NCBI GenBank assembly: GCA_963580455.1
Contig: OY756965.1
Span: 3,360,501 to 3,424,500, forward strand
Reading direction: 5' to 3'
DNA: 64,000 nucleotides
Source: Euonymus europaeus
Taxonomy: Eukaryota > Streptophyta > Magnoliopsida > Celastrales > Celastraceae
The number at the start of each line of letters is the position of its first letter. Within the stretch, counting starts at the first letter, position 1. The position numbers and the translations under genes were made by a program. The notes beneath the pieces are model-generated. The model was not told the DNA's origin, ran no database searches, and worked only from the letters and a program-made list of their open reading frames with translations. Below are positions 35,546 through 48,821 of this stretch, one piece after another.

Positions 35546-38083
35546 GCTTGATTTTTGAATAATAGAGGTTGAATCTAATATTAATTTTAGTTGAAAAATG
35601 ATGGAGGAACTTGACTTTTAGAAAATGAAAAAAAATACATTGATATATGTGTTTTATTGATGCGACTATATTGAAAAACGTATTTTGATAATGTCAATAA
35701 ATATATATATTCACTTTTTGTGTAATAGAAATGCATTGTCTCACTATGCATTTTTATTGTTCTATCTCCAAGTACTCAATTGTTCTTTTCAAGAGATGCT
35801 AATTGCCAACAAAAAGAGCAACAATTGTTTAAATTTCTTTTTTTTTTTTTTGTCCGAGTTAAAAAAAAAATCTTTATTTGTAAATAATAGTTATTATTTT
35901 TGCAAATAAATTAAATAACTATCCATTCTTATTGTAAGGATACCACATCGCTTGGAGATCTCAAATGATGTGGTATATAATTTAAAGCTCTTCTTCCTCA
36001 CACAATAAGACATTTTTGTGTCGGGTTGAGACTTAAAATAGCTGGACTTGCTTAGTGAATTATGGGCTATCCAACCGTATTACTCAAAACAAATAATATT
36101 ATTGATGTGACTAAACTTAAAATTTATAATAATAATGATTTTTTTCAAAAATAATTTTGTTTAGAGTAAAAACTACATTCCCAAGATATGATTATGTTTC
36201 AAAATAAACAAATAAAGACGAAATCAAATAATAAAAATAAAAATATTGGACATGACCCAGTATATCGACCAAAGTGGATTATTTAAAGCAGTTGATTAAG
36301 TTGTCCTATCTACCTAATGTTTGGAACCTTTTTTCCTTCACAAGGACGAAAAAGATGGCAAGAGACTTTACTGTTATCAACTTACGTTGGACAAGAAGGC
36401 TTCTTGTCTCCAATAATAACAACCAAGGAATCCTTCATTAACCTAAATTCCTCCAAAGACCACCTACACAAGCATAAAAAATGCATATCTTGAAGCTTTG
36501 ACAAGGTGTTAGGGGGACAACACAAGTTGTCTAAAGCTTGGACACAGATTTATGAACAGGAGTAAAGTGTCAGTGCATTTGACTTCGCAAGAAGGAAGCT
36601 ATGCTCATTATACAATGTATAGATGGGAAGTAAGAGCAATTTTCGATCACTAAAAATAGCAAACAAAATCTTCAAATTAAATAAATTACAAGTGTACCAG
36701 ATCAAGTAGAATATGATTATGTAAGTATGAGGTCGAGAACTAATAAAACTCTCCAATTAATAAACATGCCAAATTTGATGAGTGAACTGATTTATGAAAG
36801 TTGATTAATTGTGCAAACTGTTAAAATAAAGCAACAAATTAGAGCAAGCAAGAGTCACGTTGAACTGCGTTATGAATCAAATTAAAATCGAAGACACTGA
36901 TACAACAAATCCATCTTTATTTTACACTTCAGTTATTTTATTAACTCGCCTTTAATCCACTCAATCGATGTTGTTGGCGAATCCATTAAGACATTAATTA
37001 GCTATGGTATTTAGGCTAATTCATTTATCTTAACATAAAATTTGCCTTTGATGTCTAGACAAATATAAGCATGAGCAAGAGTTCATCAAGAACCATGTAA
37101 AACCCTAGAAGTATGGTATCTACTCTAGGCGATCTCAATCCTTAATTACTGCAAGCTGGTCCCAAATCTCGTATGATATCTATGTGAGTTTACATCAAAT
37201 TCTTCATTCAAAATACCTAGTTGTTGATCAAGCATTCAAGTATGGTGGTGATGTTACAGCATGCATGTTACACTTGGTCTTTCAAGAGTTCTGTGGAGAT
37301 GCAAATGATCGAGCAAACATTCCCAATCAATTGTGGAAATGCTATTCATGTAGATTAATGAAATTTGATATCCATCTGTTGTGAATGCTTGAGCATAATG
37401 TCAACCTTATGCTATCAATGCAGTCAATGTTGAGTTATTCAAGCATCGTCATCCTATGGTGAAAAACTTCTTCTGTATTAACTTTTGAATTAGTATGTTG
37501 GCATGCAATTTAGAAATAAGGTAAAACAAGTGAGTTCAGAAGTTATGATTCATGTTCTTGTGAGATATTGTAGCTGTGAGCTTTCCCTCCTACAAATTTC
37601 TTGCCATTTTTGGTTTACTTGACCAAATCGTTGAAATGCAAGCCATGCATGTTTTCTGGGATATTTTTAATGACTGAGATTTGTTCATTTTTTCTTTGGC
37701 AGGTTTTGGCTCCAGGAGGACCAAACGATCTCCTTTCCTCTATCGAACACCCTCTCTAATGAAGATTAGGGAGTTCTCATATATATGTTGCAATAATATT
37801 AATACATGTTATTTCTAAAAATAATGGAGTCATGGTTGATTGCCCCAATAGATAAAATAGTGCAATTTTTACCTCTACAAAATTGAATGCAATTTTTTTC
37901 AAGTTTTAGCATCTACACTACTTACATATGTTTTAGTGTAGTGATTTCATAAATTGGCAAATTTTTTGAATTATTTCTTCATGCTTTTCATGTTGGTCAA
38001 AATTTAAAATTTATGGGATACTCCTCCATTTTGATTTATGCACTAATTTCACATTTGTTTTGATAAAGACCAGTCACTTGTTG
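35546..38083. other. AT-rich intergenic with possible LTR remnant
   Basis: 35936-36075 (GTAAGGATACCACATCGCTT... to ...GGGCTATCCAACCG) resembles short plant LTR/TRIM leaders with a CCACATCG motif, but no partner copy or duplication is visible. A spliced-looking snippet at about 37700-37760 (TTTGGCAG then GGTTTTGGCTCCAGGAGGAC) is not identified. No gene can be supported. Confidence 0.35.
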
Positions 38084-38235
38084 ACTTGTTTAGTTGGTGA
38101 GTCATTCCTTAAAACCAATTTACTTGTTTAGTTGGTGAGTCATTCCTTAAAACCAATTTACTTGTTTAGTTGGTGAGTCATTCCTTAAAACCAATTTACT
38201 TGTTTAGTTGGTGAGTCATTCCTTAAAACCAATTT
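38084..38235 (+). repeat. Tandem repeat, 38 bp x 4
   Basis: Four essentially perfect copies of a 38-bp unit beginning ACTTGTTTAGTTGGTGAGTC. The flanks show no gene. Confidence 0.95.
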
Positions 38236-38459
38236 ACGTGTGATTGGTTGGTGAAAAGGATTGTCAACCTTTTATTGATCCTTGCACCACCTAACTCAAT
38301 AAAAAATGATATGTAAACCATATTTTAATAACTCATGATAGCTCATATCTGATTATTTTATTAATTTTTTCATTCTAATTCATTACTATACTGCCTTAAT
38401 CAATATGCTCAATATGCTGAATATTTATTTGATATTATGATTTTATTCTAATTAATTAT

Positions 38460-38690
38460 TAGCCCGTTAGGGTTTAGCGAATTTGTTTCTCTTATAATTT
38501 AACACTTATACGTTATAACATGAAAGTTCGATATATAAACCTATTAGAGTTTAGTGAATCATTTTCCTTTAGGGTTTAACCTTTATTATTTATGTTACAG
38601 AATGAAAATATGATACACAAGCTTGTTAGGGTTTAACAATTTCGTTGTCATTACAGTTTAACACTTATTATTTAGATATAAGCGGACCTA
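38460..38690 (+). repeat. Tandem array of about 80-bp units (first locus)
   Basis: Three diverged units, each starting like GCCCGTTAGGGTTTAGCGAA, at about 38461, 38540 and 38619. The same family recurs at 48300-48500. Confidence 0.75.
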
Positions 38691-39283
38691 GTGATGCATA
38701 AGTTGACAAGGAAGGACCTATTGGTAAGAAGTCCTAGTTTTGTATACATTGGAATTTTTGTAACATTTAATAGATATTCTTCAATCAACCAAAAACGAAT
38801 GGATTAGTAGAATTAGTTGTAGCATGTAATATTGACAAGTACTTGAGTCATGAAGGGTCCAGGGCAAACTCTAAAAAAGGGTCCTCTTAAAAAAATTAAA
38901 TGAGCTTAAATGAGTTTTTTAAAAAAGTTAAAATAGATTGAGAATTATTATACTAATATTTTACTCAAGGGTTCTAGGTGGGTTTGAAGATGCTATAAAA
39001 TAAAATATGGGGTCTTGGAGATTGGTGGCCCTTGGCTGTGGCTTGTAATGCTCCACCCAGGGACTCCCTTGGTTCTAGGTTGAGGGTTTTTTTTTCTTCT
39101 TCAATGTCGGATGGGACTAGGGTGATGGGTATCGGTTGACATGATAGCAAGCTACATAGGTTTTTTCCCTACTCCTTTATGCCAATTTTTTTTTTTTTAA
39201 ATGTTGTGATCAAGTACTCTTCTCATTTCAATCCCAACATTGCATACACTTTGTTTTAGTAGCGTGATTTTTTGTTGATAAGT
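38691..39283. other. Intergenic
   Basis: No gene or clear repeat boundary seen. Confidence 0.4.
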
Positions 39284-39383
39284 AAAAATTTTGGACATTT
39301 CTCGATTTGTGTGTCATCTTTGCCTATGGCCATGCTAATGTTGCCTACATCATTCCAATTTTATCGGATGTCCTCAAATGGAC
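39284..39383 (-). pseudogene. U6 snRNA pseudogene
   Basis: The minus strand reads GTCCATTTGAGGACATCCGA, then TAAAATTGGAA, then TTAGCATGGCC, GATGACAC and ACAAATCGAGAAAT, ending in a T-rich run. This is collinear with U6 snRNA over its full length of about 100 nt. Several conserved positions are changed (the GCGCAAGG and GATACAGAG blocks). No upstream TATA or USE promoter motif is seen on the minus strand, so it is a dead copy of the spliceosomal RNA gene. Confidence 0.88.
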
Positions 39384-39566
39384 TTTAGTCGCGTGATACT
39401 AGGAGTTTGAGTGCATTTTCCTTTACATTTGACTTGTTACTACTATCATTTTGATGCAAGATGCCTCACATTTGGCTCGTAGCTATCATTTAGCAGGTCA
39501 GTCAATACTGTCGCGCTGATGTTGAAAGTTAAAAATTCAGCTTTGAACTACCATTTATTTGCTTGG

Positions 39567-40551
39567 GATCAATGTTGTAAAAATCGTTAGGCGGTTTGAG
39601 AATACTAGAAATTAATTGCATTAATCGGGGACTAGTCGGGGATTAATGAGATTAATTGTTTTAAGTTTTTGAATTAAAAAAATATTTATATGCAATACAT
39701 ATTCCTTAAATTCTAGAATCCAACACATATAGATGACAAAAGTAAAAGAATAATGGTAAAATACAAGTATCCAACACATCAAATCATAAAAACAAAACAT
39801 GATCTAACACATACAAATTTGAAATTATAGTAAGTCAAAGCATTTTGAATGTTCAAATCCCCTGTCGCTTCACCAATATTGACGTTGGAAGTTGTTGATG
39901 AAGTAGTCATATTCTTATATAACACACAATCAAAGCAATATATTTATACACACAATAATTAAAAAATAGCACAAATCTCACTTGCCCGACAATTAAATGA
40001 AAAAAAAAAAAACACAACACTACAACTATACAACACATATCTCACTTACCCAAGCCAGTAAACATCGCAATTCATAGGCACATAATTGCAGGACAAGATC
40101 ATATGAAGAAAATCGCATGGCAAGATCATATGAAGAACATAAGATGAGCAAATGAAGAATGGAAGTGCTGTACATACCTAGGCAAGTGCAGTAGACGTGT
40201 TCTACCTCCCCAAGAATCCGTTGCAGCGATGGATGAAAAAGATGAGTTTTGGCTTGTTTTAGGGTTAGCTATGTATTGAAAAGTGAAAACACAAAGAAGA
40301 AGATGAATTTAGGCCAAAAGATGGGCAAAAGAATAAAATAAGTCGAGCATTTAATTGTTCTACATTGGGATTTAATAGAAAAATGTGTCAAAATAATAAA
40401 AATGTGGCAAAAATAGGCCTAGTTAGAAAATTACCTTTTAACAATTCAAAATCAGCCTAGTGCCTCGCCAAGGACCTAGACAAGAATGGAGGCATTGACT
40501 ACCATCTAGCTAAGTAGTGCCTAGGTCAATTTTTGCAACACTGCGTTAGAC
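39567..40551. mobile_element. Possible MITE with CARTGTTGYAAAAAT ends
   Basis: The left end has CAATGTTGTAAAAATCGTTA. The right end, on the other strand, has CAGTGTTGCAAAAATTGACC. Near-terminal segments contain CCTAGG/AGGCG-rich stretches. About 985 bp, non-coding. A target duplication is not evident. Confidence 0.45.
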
Positions 40552-41606
40552 TAAAACTAATATTCAGATTTTAAATTATCAACAACACTCATGCATTTCT
40601 TGTTGTGGACCTAAAGATAAGAGTTCATTCAAGTTGTTGTTTGAAAAAGTGTGAATCAATTCAAGTTGTTGTAGCCATGCGAGTTTGTACACACTGTGTT
40701 TTGACCCATTTTATTAAATTTTTATATTAAAAATTTATGTGTTCATGCTTGATGGCTTGAGTTATTCATATTGAATGCCTAAATGAAAAATTTATATGTT
40801 ATCATTCTCGAATATTTTGAAAATAAGAATATAAACAAGAAACAAGAATGACAAAGTAAAAGTTGACGAAGAGAATGAAATACTTAATTCACTTTAGATT
40901 TTTATGATGCATCTTAATTTTTTTTGGACGTTAAAAGTTCTAGCTTGTACAATTGCTTTATTTTGTTCAATTGAATAAAAAATAGGGTGTGTTTAGAAGG
41001 GATGCACAAAATCCATTTTAAACCTGAACCAAACTATCAACCCAACCCAACCTAAGAAAATCCGACCCGCACTCGAGTAGTTCAATTCAGATATGGGTTA
41101 AAAAAGGTAATTTATTTGAAAAATGGGTCAATCATATGATTTTGTTAAACCGACCCCTATTAACCCAACCCAAGTAAAACTACATCATTTTATACTTAAT
41201 ATTCGTCCTACAAAGACATGTGATATGTCTATCATATGAGAAAGAGCTACAATTCCACTGTCCCAGTCATGTTTGTCAAGATCGCGTACGATTCTACTCA
41301 AGAAAAGCATACGATCTTAACGATCTTACCTAGTTGCATGCATTTCATTGTAAATTTGTAAGTTTATAACCTTTCTTGAGAGAGAAATCCATAATGATCT
41401 ATTTTGATATGCTATTAGCCTATAAGTTTATAACCTATTAGTTTTGTTTCTGTACTTGGTATTTGACTCTTTGGAACTCTTTTGCCTTCTTAGACGCATG
41501 GATTTAGAATGGTCGATGAAAAGGGAATTAGAGTTCCTTTATACATGGATTAGTGGATAGTTGTCCTTTATTTTATTTTTTGTCAACACATTATTATTGT
41601 TTTCTT
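40552..41606. other. Intergenic
   Basis: Includes an AACCCAACCCAACC-rich patch at 41035-41175. No gene seen. Confidence 0.4.
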
Positions 41607-41752
41607 TATAGATTTAGTCTAAAAATCCTAATTCCTAAGCCTACATGCCCAAAAAAAAAAAGGACGGGTGCTACCCCCAAATCTCAATCGACTTTTCGAT
41701 CACTCCAATAAATTTTTCGATCCAGCACTAACCAAGCCCACTCAAAATTATT
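41607..41752 (+). repeat. Left copy of the direct repeat bracketing the giant inverted repeat
   Basis: GATTTAGTCTAAAAATCCTA...CCTACATGCCCAAAAAA...TTTTTCGATCCAGCACTAACC matches 58157-58262 in the same orientation. The left copy has about 35 extra bases in the middle. Confidence 0.85.
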
Positions 41753-41819
41753 TTGCTACATTCAAGGTGACTTGTTGGTCGTAATTGCAAGCATTGCATT
41801 AATGTCAAAATTAATTGAT

Positions 41820-43660
41820 TGAGTTTAGGGATCTAGTGTTTTAGGGTTATTTGGTTTTGGATTTAGGATTAAGATTTAAGGGTTTAGAATTTTAGGATTT
41901 ACCATTTTAGAAATAACTATGGTTTATGGTTATAAGGTGTTTAAAAAATTTGAGGGATAGGTTTGAGGGTTTATGATTTAGAAATTAGGATTCTAAGTCT
42001 TAAATTTAAGTAGTGCTTTGGTTTAGGGTTAGTAAGATTTAGGATTTAGAATTTTTAGTTGAGGGTAGGTTTCATGTACAATTATAGTTTATGATTTAAG
42101 GTTTATAGTCTGGTTTAAGATTTAGTGTTAATGATAGTTTTTAAACTAAAAGCATTTCAGTGTGTGTTTTGGTGTTTAAAATTTAGGATAAGGGTTTTTG
42201 GTTTAGGTTTGAGGTGTTTAGCGTTAGGTTTAAGGTTTAGGATTTATGATTGGATTTTTTGGGGCATGATAGGATTTTGGGGGGGTTTCTGTTTGAGTGA
42301 ACCGAGTCTTAAATTAACATATTTTTATTTATATAAGTTATTTTTAGGGTTTTGAAGTTTAGGGTCAAAGTTGTAAGTTACTGGGTTTTTTGTTTATGAT
42401 TTAGGTTTAGGTAGATTAAGATTTAGGTTATAAGTTTTAGCATTTTAGGGTTATAAGATTTAGGTTTTAGGGCCTTAAGCCGAGGATTTAGGATTTGGTT
42501 TATGATAATATGATTGTGAGTTTAAGGTTTTAAGTTTTTAAGTTTAGGGCTTAGGTTCAAGAATTAGTGTTTTAGGGATTATGAATTGCGTTTAGAGTTT
42601 CAGATTTAGGGTTAGGGTTGACGATTTAGAATTAAAGCATTGCATTAATGTCAAAATTATAATTGGTTGAGTTTAGGGATCTAGTGTTTTAGGGTTATAT
42701 GGTTTCGGGTTTAGGATTAAGGATAAAGAACTTTAGGATTTACCATTTAGAAATAATTATGGTTTATGGTTTTAAGTTGTTCGGGTTTTATGATTTAGAG
42801 TTTAAGATTCTAAGTTTAAGGTTTATGATAATATGATTTTAAGGTTTTAAGTTTTTAAGTTTAGGGCTTAGGTTCAAGAATTAGTGTTTTAGGGGATTAT
42901 GAATTGCGTTTAGAGTTTCAGGTTTAGGGTTAGGGTTGACGATTTAGAATTAGCATTGCATTAATGTCAAAATTATAATTGGTTGAGTTTAGGAATCTAG
43001 TGTTTTAGGGTTATATGGTTTCGGGTTTAGGATTAAGGGTAAAGAACTTTAGGATTTACCATTTAGAAATAATTATGGTTTATGGTTGTAAGTTGTTCGG
43101 GGTTTATGATTTAGAGTTTAAGATTCTAAGTTTTAAATTTAAGAGTTTAACGCTTGGGTTTAGGTTTTAGGGGTTATGTGTTTTGGGGTGTTTTATCGTT
43201 AGGTTTGAGATTTTTTAGCGTTTATGATTTAAGAAAGGTTTTTGTTTATGATAAAAAAAAAAGGTGGTTTTTGTTTGCCTAGCTTTCAACACACGCTTAA
43301 TAGCCCCCTCTGACTTCACTTTTAAAAAGGCCAGACTGGGGATATTTGGGTTTAGGGTTTTAAGCAAGTTTAGGGCTTATACTTGAGTAAAAAGGTTTAA
43401 TTTTAAAATTTAAGGGTTTAAGTATTTAGGTTTAGGGTTCACAAACAGGGTTGATTTAATTTTCTATAAGGGTTTAAGTATTTCTAGGGTTATAGTGATT
43501 TTTTTAGGGGTTTAGAAGTTAGAGGGTGAATTTGGGATTTAGTTTAGGATTTTTAGGCATTTAGGGTCAACACTTAAGCATTTTAGGATTTAACTTTATT
43601 GGTTAGGGTTTGAGAGGCTAGGGGGGGGTTTTTAGGGTTATTTATGTTAAAAAAACATAT
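41820..43660 (+). repeat. Degenerate telomere-like (TTTAGGG) DNA, left arm
   Basis: About 1.8 kb dominated by TTTAGGG, TTTAGGATTTAGG, TTTAGGGTTAGGG and variants on the plus strand. A segment of about 317 bp (from ATTGCATTAATGTCAAAATT) is tandemly duplicated at 42637 and 42953, with a first copy at about 41793. Confidence 0.8.
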
Positions 43661-46600
43661 GGGTATATAAATATTAAGATATCTTTTTTACAGGATTGGG
43701 TTTAGGTTGGAAGGTTGGAATATTTTTTATGGAATATTTTTTATGGTTTAAAAAGTTTTGTGGTTATATATTTTTAGGATTTAGAATTTCAAAAAAGTTT
43801 AAGATTTTAAGGATTTAATTTTTGAAGTAATTGACTTGATAAAAAAATCCTTAGAGCATTCAAGGAAACTTTTTCGTCATAATATTGAACTAATGCATCA
43901 GAATTAATTTGCTTAGGGGTCCCCCTCGAATTCGTTTCATTTGCATCTATGTCGAATATTTTTTGTTGAAATGGGGATAGAGTTTAGAGACACTTCGCAT
44001 GCACACACACTTGAGGAGAGAACCCGGGCAATCCCCGTGCGATCTCTCCTCAAAAACACAAAATGAGATTTTTATTAAGTGTAGGTGTGACCTGCCATAC
44101 AATCGCTATTGTCATGATAGGTAGTAATCCTCAAGAATTATTACAAATCCCAAAGTATTCTATATACTTTTTTAGCAGCACATCACCGATACAAGATCAT
44201 AAGCCACCAAGCCCAAGATCTGCATCCAAAAACCATCATCATACAGCAAGCAACGGCCATATTAAGATAGGTTGAAACAAATCACCTGTATGAGCTCAAA
44301 AAGCAAAAGTGTTTAAGACTGGCTATTAAATTAAAGAAGAAACATAAATGTCTGATGAGGGGGAAAATGTTAAAATTAAAGAAGAAACATATACTTTTCA
44401 GGAAACCCAAACACTACCAGAAGTACAAGATAACATAAATGCATATGAAACATATTAACACAAATGCAATCCCCAACAAATTTCTTCACCCTGGGTGGTC
44501 ATATATATCTAAGAAGAAATTTTTCCTGCAGACCATCTCCCATATCAGAAGAGAAACTCAGTCATGGAAATTAGAATTGGCTGATTAGTGGGCACCAACT
44601 AAATTTAGTTATTGAAAAGGTGTTCAGTTTAGTGAAAAGATTAAATCGATAAGCAGCCTATATGAATGGACAGAGAATTACATCTTGAAAAATGTCATAT
44701 GAGATTAGGAGTAGTGCACTTTTTTCCCCCATTTTTCTACTCTTTTTTCTTTTTTTTGGTGGGGTTGGGGTCCGGGGGGAGGTGGGTTTGTTGTTGTGGT
44801 GTCACATAAATAAGTGGCGTGTTTATCTACAATAAAAAAATATCAAAGTTTGTCTACTGAATTGATTATTGAGGAAAGTTAATGCAACTACAATAAAAAA
44901 AAAATATATCAATACATCCACTGTTTGAGCATGCATTTCATATCCATGGGTGCTGGAAAGAAAAAGAAACTTCACTTAATAATCATTTATAAATTAAGTA
45001 AGCTTACCACTAAAAGTCCTTTCTAATAAGACTGCCTTATTTACACTTAACACAAATTTGTTTAGACCCAAGTTACATGTTTAAGCCCTGGTCCACTAAA
45101 ATGAGTTTGTTCTTCTCCTAATAGTCTGATAAGAAATATTTTCAGAATTTTTTAAAAATAAAGATATCAAAAATTAAGAAAACGAAGAGTTGATCTTCTT
45201 CTTACCTAAATCTGAGAACATGCAGGATGGCTCTGGAAGCATCGATCAGAGAACGAGTGGGATGCATCTGGAAGCATCATCAGCTAATTTTAACCAGAAT
45301 TCCAAGAAGGAGAAGTAAAAAAAAAAGAAAACCAGAATTACCATTCCAAGAAGCAAAGACAAACTTCAATCTTTCTCTATATTTCAATATAATTATCACC
45401 CAAATTTAAAGTGATAATCTTAATCTAAATTTAACTTCTACAATAATTAGAAAACTAAGAAGATGAAAAAAACAAAATTATTTGATTTTAAATCAAAACT
45501 ATATATCAAACATCAAAGTTCGATGCATTGCACAAATAATTATCAAATTCTGTTGGATATGTTGTACTAGCAAGCCACACTACCACACGTCATTCATTGA
45601 CTTTAACTATATTCAATGTATGATCATTTCGTGCGTGTTAATTCAGTTTGCTTCTAAACAAAGCTTAATTACTTGAGATATAAGGAGGAAAAATGAACAA
45701 AGTGCAAAGCATTTAATATAAATCTTCTTCCAACATTAATCAAAACTAACCTGTAACGTAGCGACAGTGCCCAGTGTCAACCTGGAAAACATGAGGGCCT
45801 ATAAAACAAAGGGCCTATATTGTTCAAGCATTTGAACAGTTTTTTCATAGACATTATGGAAATGTTCAAACATTTGAACCAAGTTACCATGAATCTGAAC
45901 AAAAAGTTGAAACAAGTTTTCATGGACTTTAATGAAAAAGTTTTTGACATTTGACCAAAGCTATCTTGAATAATACAAAGTTTCAGACATTTGAAACGAG
46001 TTTCCATGGACTTTTGTATATATAATGCAATCAGAGCACAAAGTAAGCTTACATATGAAAAAATGTGGATCACATATTGATTAAGAAATTTATAAGAATA
46101 ACACAAATGAACTACTCATGTAGATAAACCAACTAATCAGGCAACAGTTAAGGCAAACATGCTCACACAAATTTTGACAATGAATAATTAAAATACAAAG
46201 TAACCTACATATAAAGTCTTGGTTAAAAAATGTGCAATGTAGTTCTCCCCTTTTTTGTTTTTAGGGACACTTGAACTCCCTATTAACAAATGAATTTCTC
46301 TTCCCCTTAAGATACGTCATTTAGGCCATGAAACAGATACCAAGTAAAGAATACAAAGCTGTTAAGAGTACTCTCCCCTTTAACCAAACCTCTCCAACCA
46401 TAAAGTACTTATCCCATTGTATCTCTTAAGTACTTCCCAAATGAGCAAACCAGTAGATGAAAGGTTTGTAATACGCAGCAGAAAATTTTGAAAATTATAT
46501 GATTTACTATAAACTATGTACATATATAAAACATCAAATATATGAACTCATAAGTGATTGGACTAAAACAAAGAATATGAAGACATTGAATGGGTAAGAA

Positions 46601-46769
46601 AAATCTAGCATACAATTTTTTTTTATCTTCTTGTGGGGTTTAGGACCTTAGGTTCTAATTTCTAAGAGGCAAAAATAACTTATAAGAAATACTACTACAC
46701 AATCTTTCATGAAAGAGATCGTCATCCATTTGGAAATTATGAAACTAATAAATAAATCAGAAGCTCCTG

Positions 46770-47030
46770 ATGTACCAAGTACTTCAAAATCTAACAAAAT
46801 ATGATACACGATATATCATTCAAGATGTTGAAGAAGATAAATTTCACCTCATTAACATAAACTGTATATTCTTAAGATGGAGACAATCAATTCACCTCAT
46901 TAACATAAGAACAGTAGCTTTTATATATGGACATCAAATCTATAGAATACGACTTACCTTCTGTCGTTTTGAGAAAACTATCCAAGAGGAGATAACTCTG
47001 GTGGAAGAAGCTTTCAAGAGTCTTTACTGA
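46770..47030 (+). other. 86-codon frame, left-arm copy
   Basis: Begins MYQVLQN and ends EEAFKSLY. The right arm holds the matching frame (53387-53647) at equal length with a handful of amino-acid changes. A 20-bp stretch (TTCACCTCATTAACATAA) is repeated inside it. No known domain; it may be chance. Confidence 0.3.
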
Positions 47031-47619
47031 CATTCAAGTAAATGCCGCAATAGTCTTTGCCTATCCGGACATATTATCGATCACAAAGATTGCCAAACTG
47101 TAAAATCACCAAACACACAAGGGACAACAACAAGAAGAAAAAAGATCGAGAAAATAAAACATCAACAATCAGATTCGAAAATGGATTCCTAGAAAAAATC
47201 ATTCAAAGAACAACTAATAATCAAAGAAAAGAGGAAAATCGACCAATACCTCTAGTTTGTTGCCAAACAATCAGTCTAGAAGCCAATTCGAATCGCTCTT
47301 TCTCTCTCTGAATCTCTGACTCTCTTCCTCTCAAACTCAGCCTGTTTTTGGTTTCATAGCAAAAGAATCAAAATCAAAAGGAAAATCGAACAACTAATAA
47401 TCGCAGGAGAGTATAAGACCAAATTAATCAAAATCGATAGGGAAATCAATCAATACCTCTCACTTGTTGCCAAATACGTCAGTCTAGAAGCCAACTCGAG
47501 TTGCTCTCTCTCTCTCTGAATCTCTCTCTCCCTCTCTCACCCTCTCAAACTCACTCCTTTTTGGGTTTCAAACAAATGAAATGGCAAAGAGGAACTAGAT
47601 AATGGTCTCTTTATAAAGC

Positions 47620-47910
47620 GAGGAGCGCACCATCACATGCAACGGTCAGAATTTTTTTGAATCCCGAATCGGCTGGATTTTTCTCTCAATAATCTCATCA
47701 GATCTTTCAATTTCAGGTAAAGATTTGTTCTCACCAGATAAAACTGAGGAGCGGACGATCACTTGCAACGATCAGAACTTTTTTGAATCCCGAATCAGCA
47801 GGATATTTCGCTCAATATTATCTGATCTTTCCATTTGAGGTAAACAGATTCGTTCTCACCAAATTAAACTGAGGAGCGGACGATCATTTGCAACGGTCAT
47901 AATTTTTATT
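47620..47910 (+). repeat. Tandem triplet of about 125 bp, left arm
   Basis: GAGGAGCGSACSATCACNTGCAACG recurs at about 47620, 47748 and 47872. The mirror triplet is at about 52190-52470. Confidence 0.8.
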
Positions 47911-48299
47911 TTTTTTAAATCCCGAAAAAACAAATGCATAAAGAGCAAATCGTGAAGAATTGCTGACATTTTTGGATTTTTTTAACGTTAAAAACGTTGG
48001 GTTGGGCCATGATGATTGTAACGGTTTGGGCTAGTTGTGATTTTTTAGGCTTTTAGAAGGTTTGAACTTTGAAGGGGCCCAACTGGCTGTTAAAATTAAA
48101 ATGTAGACAAAATTATAGGGAAATATACTTTATAAAACTTACTAAGGGTAAATTCATTCATTTAAGTTAATTTGTAATTATGTCTAATTTTTAGGTTTTT
48201 TTAATTAAGTTAATTTTTTTTGGTTAAATTACATTAAGTGCCCTTTAAAATATGAAAAATCATTTCATTATCATATATGAAAATCAAGAATGCTGAGAT

Positions 48300-48500
48300 A
48301 CATGAACCCGTTAGGGTTTAGTGAATCTGTTCTTCTTAGAGTTTAACACTTATTTGTTTAGGTTACAAAATGAAAATCCGATACACAAGCCCATTAGGAT
48401 TTAACGAATCTGTTTGCTTTAGGGTTTAACTCTATTATTTAGATTACAACATGGAAATTCGATATATAATTCGTTAGGCTTTAACGAATCCATTCTAGAA
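48300..48500 (+). repeat. Tandem array of about 82-bp units (second locus)
   Basis: Units starting ACCCGTTAGGGTTTAGTGAA at about 48305, 48387 and 48468. Same family as 38460-38690, about 10 kb away. Confidence 0.75.
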
Positions 48501-48821
48501 GGACTCGTATATAAGAATAGAATGTTTAAACGTATTAGTAATATAGTGTTGAAACTGGTTAGCAAATGATGAGATGTGAAATCTAGTAAAAAAACATTTA
48601 TGAAAAGTCTTTCCAGTTGCTTTAAAATGGCTCTGTGGCAAGCAAATACGAAATGCTTAAATCGCTTGAAGGTGGAATAAAAACGATGTCGGAAAATACC
48701 GAGAGCCCACTCGTTGTGGACTTTATTTCAAAATAGATTTTTGGATTGCCTAAATACTGAACAAGTCCACGATAGTGGACTGCCCTGCAATTCCCCCTAA
48801 AATGTACGAGTTCGACGCCCG

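Noticed and set aside
38084..38235. Possible CRISPR-like array
   Set aside because: Plain tandem repeat with no spacers in a plant nuclear genome.
42125..42355. 76-codon frame in the telomere-like zone
   Set aside because: It is a by-product of TTTAGGG-type repeats (Phe/Gly/Leu-rich) and has no sign of selection.
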